Source: Patescibacteria group bacterium UBA1400
GTDB lineage: Bacteria; Patescibacteriota; Microgenomatia; UBA1400
Direction of reading: 5' to 3'
Length of the DNA: 16,021 nucleotides
NCBI GenBank assembly: GCA_002305125.1
Contig: DBQG01000008.1
Location: 40,933-56,953, forward strand
Shown: in pieces, positions 14,883 through 16,021 of the stretch
Numbering within the stretch: the stretch's first letter is position 1
How the letters are laid out: every line of letters starts with the position of its first letter
Notes under the pieces: generated by a model
The model's database searches: none
Told to the model about the DNA's origin: nothing
Seen by the model: the letters and a program-made list of their open reading frames with translations, nothing else
Position numbers and translations under genes: made by a program

Positions 14883-15283
14883 ATGGCTAAAAAGTATTTA
14901 ATAGCTTTAATAATAATTCTAATTTTATTTATCCTTCCCACTAAAAGAGTATTTGCTGATTTTATTTTAGGTCCAATAGACAGTTTGATTTATAAAACCA
15001 GCCATAAAAAAATCTTTATGTTCAAACTGAAGCTGAATGTAATCTGATTGAAGGCAAATGGGAACGAGTGGGGAGATTATCTGATATAAGATGTCAGGTT
15101 TATGCCAACGATGCCGACAAACCCTGTTGGACTGGGTCTCAGTGCCAGCTTGGTACTTGTGATAGTAATTTAAATAGTAAAAGATTGATTTCTAAGGGCA
15201 AATGCAATAATAAACTACTTCGATTTGGCTGCATAACTCAAATTCACTTTGGAATAGAAGGTTTAACTCTTTGTCGTGACTAA
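14883..15283 (+). pseudogene. Small secreted eight-cysteine protein, split by a -1 frameshift at an A7 run
   Basis: Frame 1 begins at the ATG 14883 with a signal peptide (MAKKYLIALIIILILF, then an AxA-like RVFA near residue 25) and ends at a TGA at 15045. A second frame opens right after a TAA at 15005-15007 and runs to the TAA at 15281. It holds TEAECNLIEGKWERVGRL, DADKPCWTGSQC, FGC and TLCRD but no ATG. Both frames are open together only across 15008-15044, which begins within seven A residues (15006-15012). Joining them by a -1 shift there gives about 133 residues with eight cysteines in the exported part, suggesting four disulfides. The pattern recalls small bacterial secreted proteins with a GKW...DAGKxC..S.C...FGC...LCxD layout (from memory). 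It could be a real mutation, a homopolymer assembly error, or a slippage-expressed gene. It follows atpC with no ribosome-binding site. Confidence 0.6.
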
Positions 15284-15285
15284 TT

Positions 15286-15759
15286 TTAATCTTTTAAGGC
15301 AAGACAGATAGCTACAGCTAAAGCATCAGCTGCATGAGTTGGTTTGGGAATATCTACTATCTTTAAATGTTTTTTAACAGCGCTTTGAAGCTGTTTTTTT
15401 TCTGCTCTGCCATAACCTGTTAAAATCTTTTTTATCTGTAGAGGAGAAAATTGATAAACAGGGATTTTATGGGCGCCTGCTGCAACCATAATAGCACCTA
15501 TGGCTTGGCCTACAGCTGAAGCAGACTTAGCATTAGTGTTAAAAAAAAGTGATTCTACAGCCATAGCTTCTGCTTTGTACTTTTTAATTAAACAGGAAAT
15601 ATCATTATATATTTTATGGAGGCGGAAAGCTTTTTCATCTTTAGAGGAGGTTTTAACGCATTCATGGTGGATTCTTAAAATCTTCTGGCTATTTTTTTCT
15701 GTTTCAATGATGCCTATGCCGGTTTCAGCCGTTCCAGGATCTATGCCTATAATTATCAT
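15286..15759 (-). CDS. ruvC: Crossover junction endodeoxyribonuclease RuvC
   Basis: Resolves Holliday junctions in recombinational repair. From the ATG at 15757-15759 it is 157 residues. Catalytic residues: Asp7 in GIDPGTAETG, Glu69 in VESLFFN, and His142 with Asp145 in THAADALAVAIC. This is the His/Asp version of the last pair, as in Thermus RuvC, rather than Asp/Asp. I prefer this start to the in-frame GTG at 15777 because the protein then begins MIIIGIDPG, as the family does. No ribosome-binding site is visible. A weak TATTAT (15768-15773, minus strand) eight bases upstream could give a near-leaderless message. It is convergent with the cysteine-rich gene, stop to stop 2 bp apart. ruvA and ruvB are not in view. 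Confidence 0.95.
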   Translation of the reverse strand: MIIIGIDPGTAETGIGIIETEKNSQKILRIHHECVKTSSKDEKAFRLHKIYNDISCLIKKYKAEAMAVESLFFNTNAKSASAVGQAIGAIMVAAGAHKIPVYQFSPLQIKKILTGYGRAEKKQLQSAVKKHLKIVDIPKPTHAADALAVAICLALKD

Positions 15760-15764
15760 ATATA

Positions 15765-15794
15765 TTGATAATAGCACAATAAACCTGTTATAAT
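15765..15794 (+). promoter_or_regulatory. Promoter for the tRNA-Lys/tRNA-Glu pair
   Basis: -35 TTGATA (15765-15770, four of six) and a perfect -10 TATAAT (15789-15794) are 18 bp apart. The predicted start is near 15801, eight bases before tRNA-Lys. It lies between the ruvC start and the tRNA, facing away from ruvC. Confidence 0.7.
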
Positions 15795-15808
15795 CTATTG
15801 GAGTTTAT

Positions 15809-15881
15809 GGGCCGCTAGCTCAACTGGCAGAGCAACTGCCTTTTAAGCAGTAGGTTCTGGGTTCGAGTCCCAGGCGGCTCA
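15809..15881 (+). tRNA. tRNA-Lys (anticodon TTT)
   Basis: A 73-nt cloverleaf. The acceptor GGGCCGC pairs with GCGGCTC (one G-T pair). The D stem is GCTC/GAGC, the anticodon stem ACTGC/GCAGT with loop CTTTTAA (anticodon TTT), and the T stem CTGGG/CCCAG with loop TTCGAGT. The discriminator is A. CCA is not encoded (CAT follows), so it must be added after transcription. Confidence 0.97.
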
Positions 15882-15897
15882 CATATTTTATATTTAT

Positions 15898-15926
15898 CTA
15901 TCAAGCTTTTTTTATTAGCTTGATAG
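15898..15926. repeat. 10-bp perfect hairpin between the two tRNAs
   Basis: Arms CTATCAAGCT (15898-15907) and AGCTTGATAG (15917-15926) are exact reverse complements around a 9-nt T-rich loop. No T run follows the stem on either strand, so it is not a standard intrinsic terminator. It may be a processing signal or an attenuating structure between the tRNAs. Confidence 0.7.
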
Positions 15927-15948
15927 TAGGTATTAGTAAAAAACTGTT

Positions 15949-16020
15949 GGCCCCATCGTCTAACGGTTAGGACAGCACCCTTTCAAGGTGTAAATTCGGG
16001 TTCGATTCCCGGTGGGGTCA
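15949..16020 (+). tRNA. tRNA-Glu (anticodon TTC)
   Basis: A 72-nt cloverleaf. The acceptor GGCCCCA pairs with TGGGGTC. The D arm is GTCT/GGAC, the anticodon stem GCACC/GGTGT with loop CTTTCAA (anticodon TTC), and the T stem TCGGG/CCCGG with loop TTCGATT. The discriminator is A. The window ends one base later, so the encoding of CCA cannot be judged. It lies 67 bp after tRNA-Lys with no obvious promoter of its own, so co-transcription is likely. Confidence 0.97.
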
Positions 16021-16021
16021 C

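Noticed and set aside
15286..15759. RuvC as catalytically altered because the last Asp pair reads HAAD
   Set aside because: His/Asp at these positions is known in active RuvC proteins such as that of Thermus.
15760..15777. GTG at 15777 as the start of ruvC
   Set aside because: It adds MLLSIY ahead of the conserved MIIIGIDPG start and has no ribosome-binding site.
15898..15940. Intrinsic terminator after tRNA-Lys
   Set aside because: The stem is perfect but no T run follows it on either strand; kept only as a hairpin.

Overview
The window reads as a compact, AT-rich bacterial chromosome segment. Genes are tightly packed, many overlap by 4-11 bp, and TGA is used as a normal stop (ppsA, holA-linked metallopeptidase, atpG). 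The best lineage guess is a Candidate Phyla Radiation / Patescibacteria genome, probably Microgenomates. The reasons are a shortened ATP synthase delta subunit, a short clamp-loader delta, an orphan EF-Tu domain-II protein, a bifunctional phosphoglucose/phosphomannose isomerase, and pairing of PEP synthase with enolase and GpmI. This placement is an inference from gene content, not a phylogenetic result.

Positions 1-8234 lie on the minus strand and are transcribed right to left. The order is an EF-Tu domain-II-like small protein, a small HExxH metallopeptidase, DNA polymerase III delta (holA), a phosphomannomutase/phosphoglucomutase, a 173-bp gap with a good sigma70-type promoter, a phosphoglucose/phosphomannose isomerase, PEP synthase (ppsA), enolase (eno), and a cofactor-independent phosphoglycerate mutase (gpmI, cut by the window edge). 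The last three act consecutively in the pyruvate -> PEP -> 2-phosphoglycerate -> 3-phosphoglycerate direction. The isomerase and mutase handle hexose phosphates, so the block is a central sugar-phosphate module.

Positions 8235-8439 form a divergent control region. It has a promoter on each strand, a 15-bp perfect inverted repeat that places the same TTGACTGATTACT core on both strands, and a 16-bp palindrome over the leftward -10 box.

Positions 8440-14880 on the plus strand hold a complete F1Fo ATP synthase operon in canonical order: atpI, a (atpB), c (atpE), b (atpF), delta (atpH), alpha (atpA), gamma (atpG), beta (atpD), epsilon (atpC). The c subunit lacks the sodium-site residues and has by far the strongest Shine-Dalgarno sequence. 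The delta subunit has only the C-terminal domain.

At 14883-15283 there is a small secreted, eight-cysteine protein split into two frames at a run of seven A. It ends 2 bp from the convergent ruvC gene. The window closes with a promoter, tRNA-Lys(TTT), a 10-bp hairpin and tRNA-Glu(TTC).

The points most worth a second look are the split cysteine-rich protein, an enolase whose catalytic-loop serine is replaced by leucine, the apparently leaderless promoter of the isomerase gene, the mirror-image divergent control region, and the truncated delta subunit. I found no mobile element, CRISPR array or rRNA.
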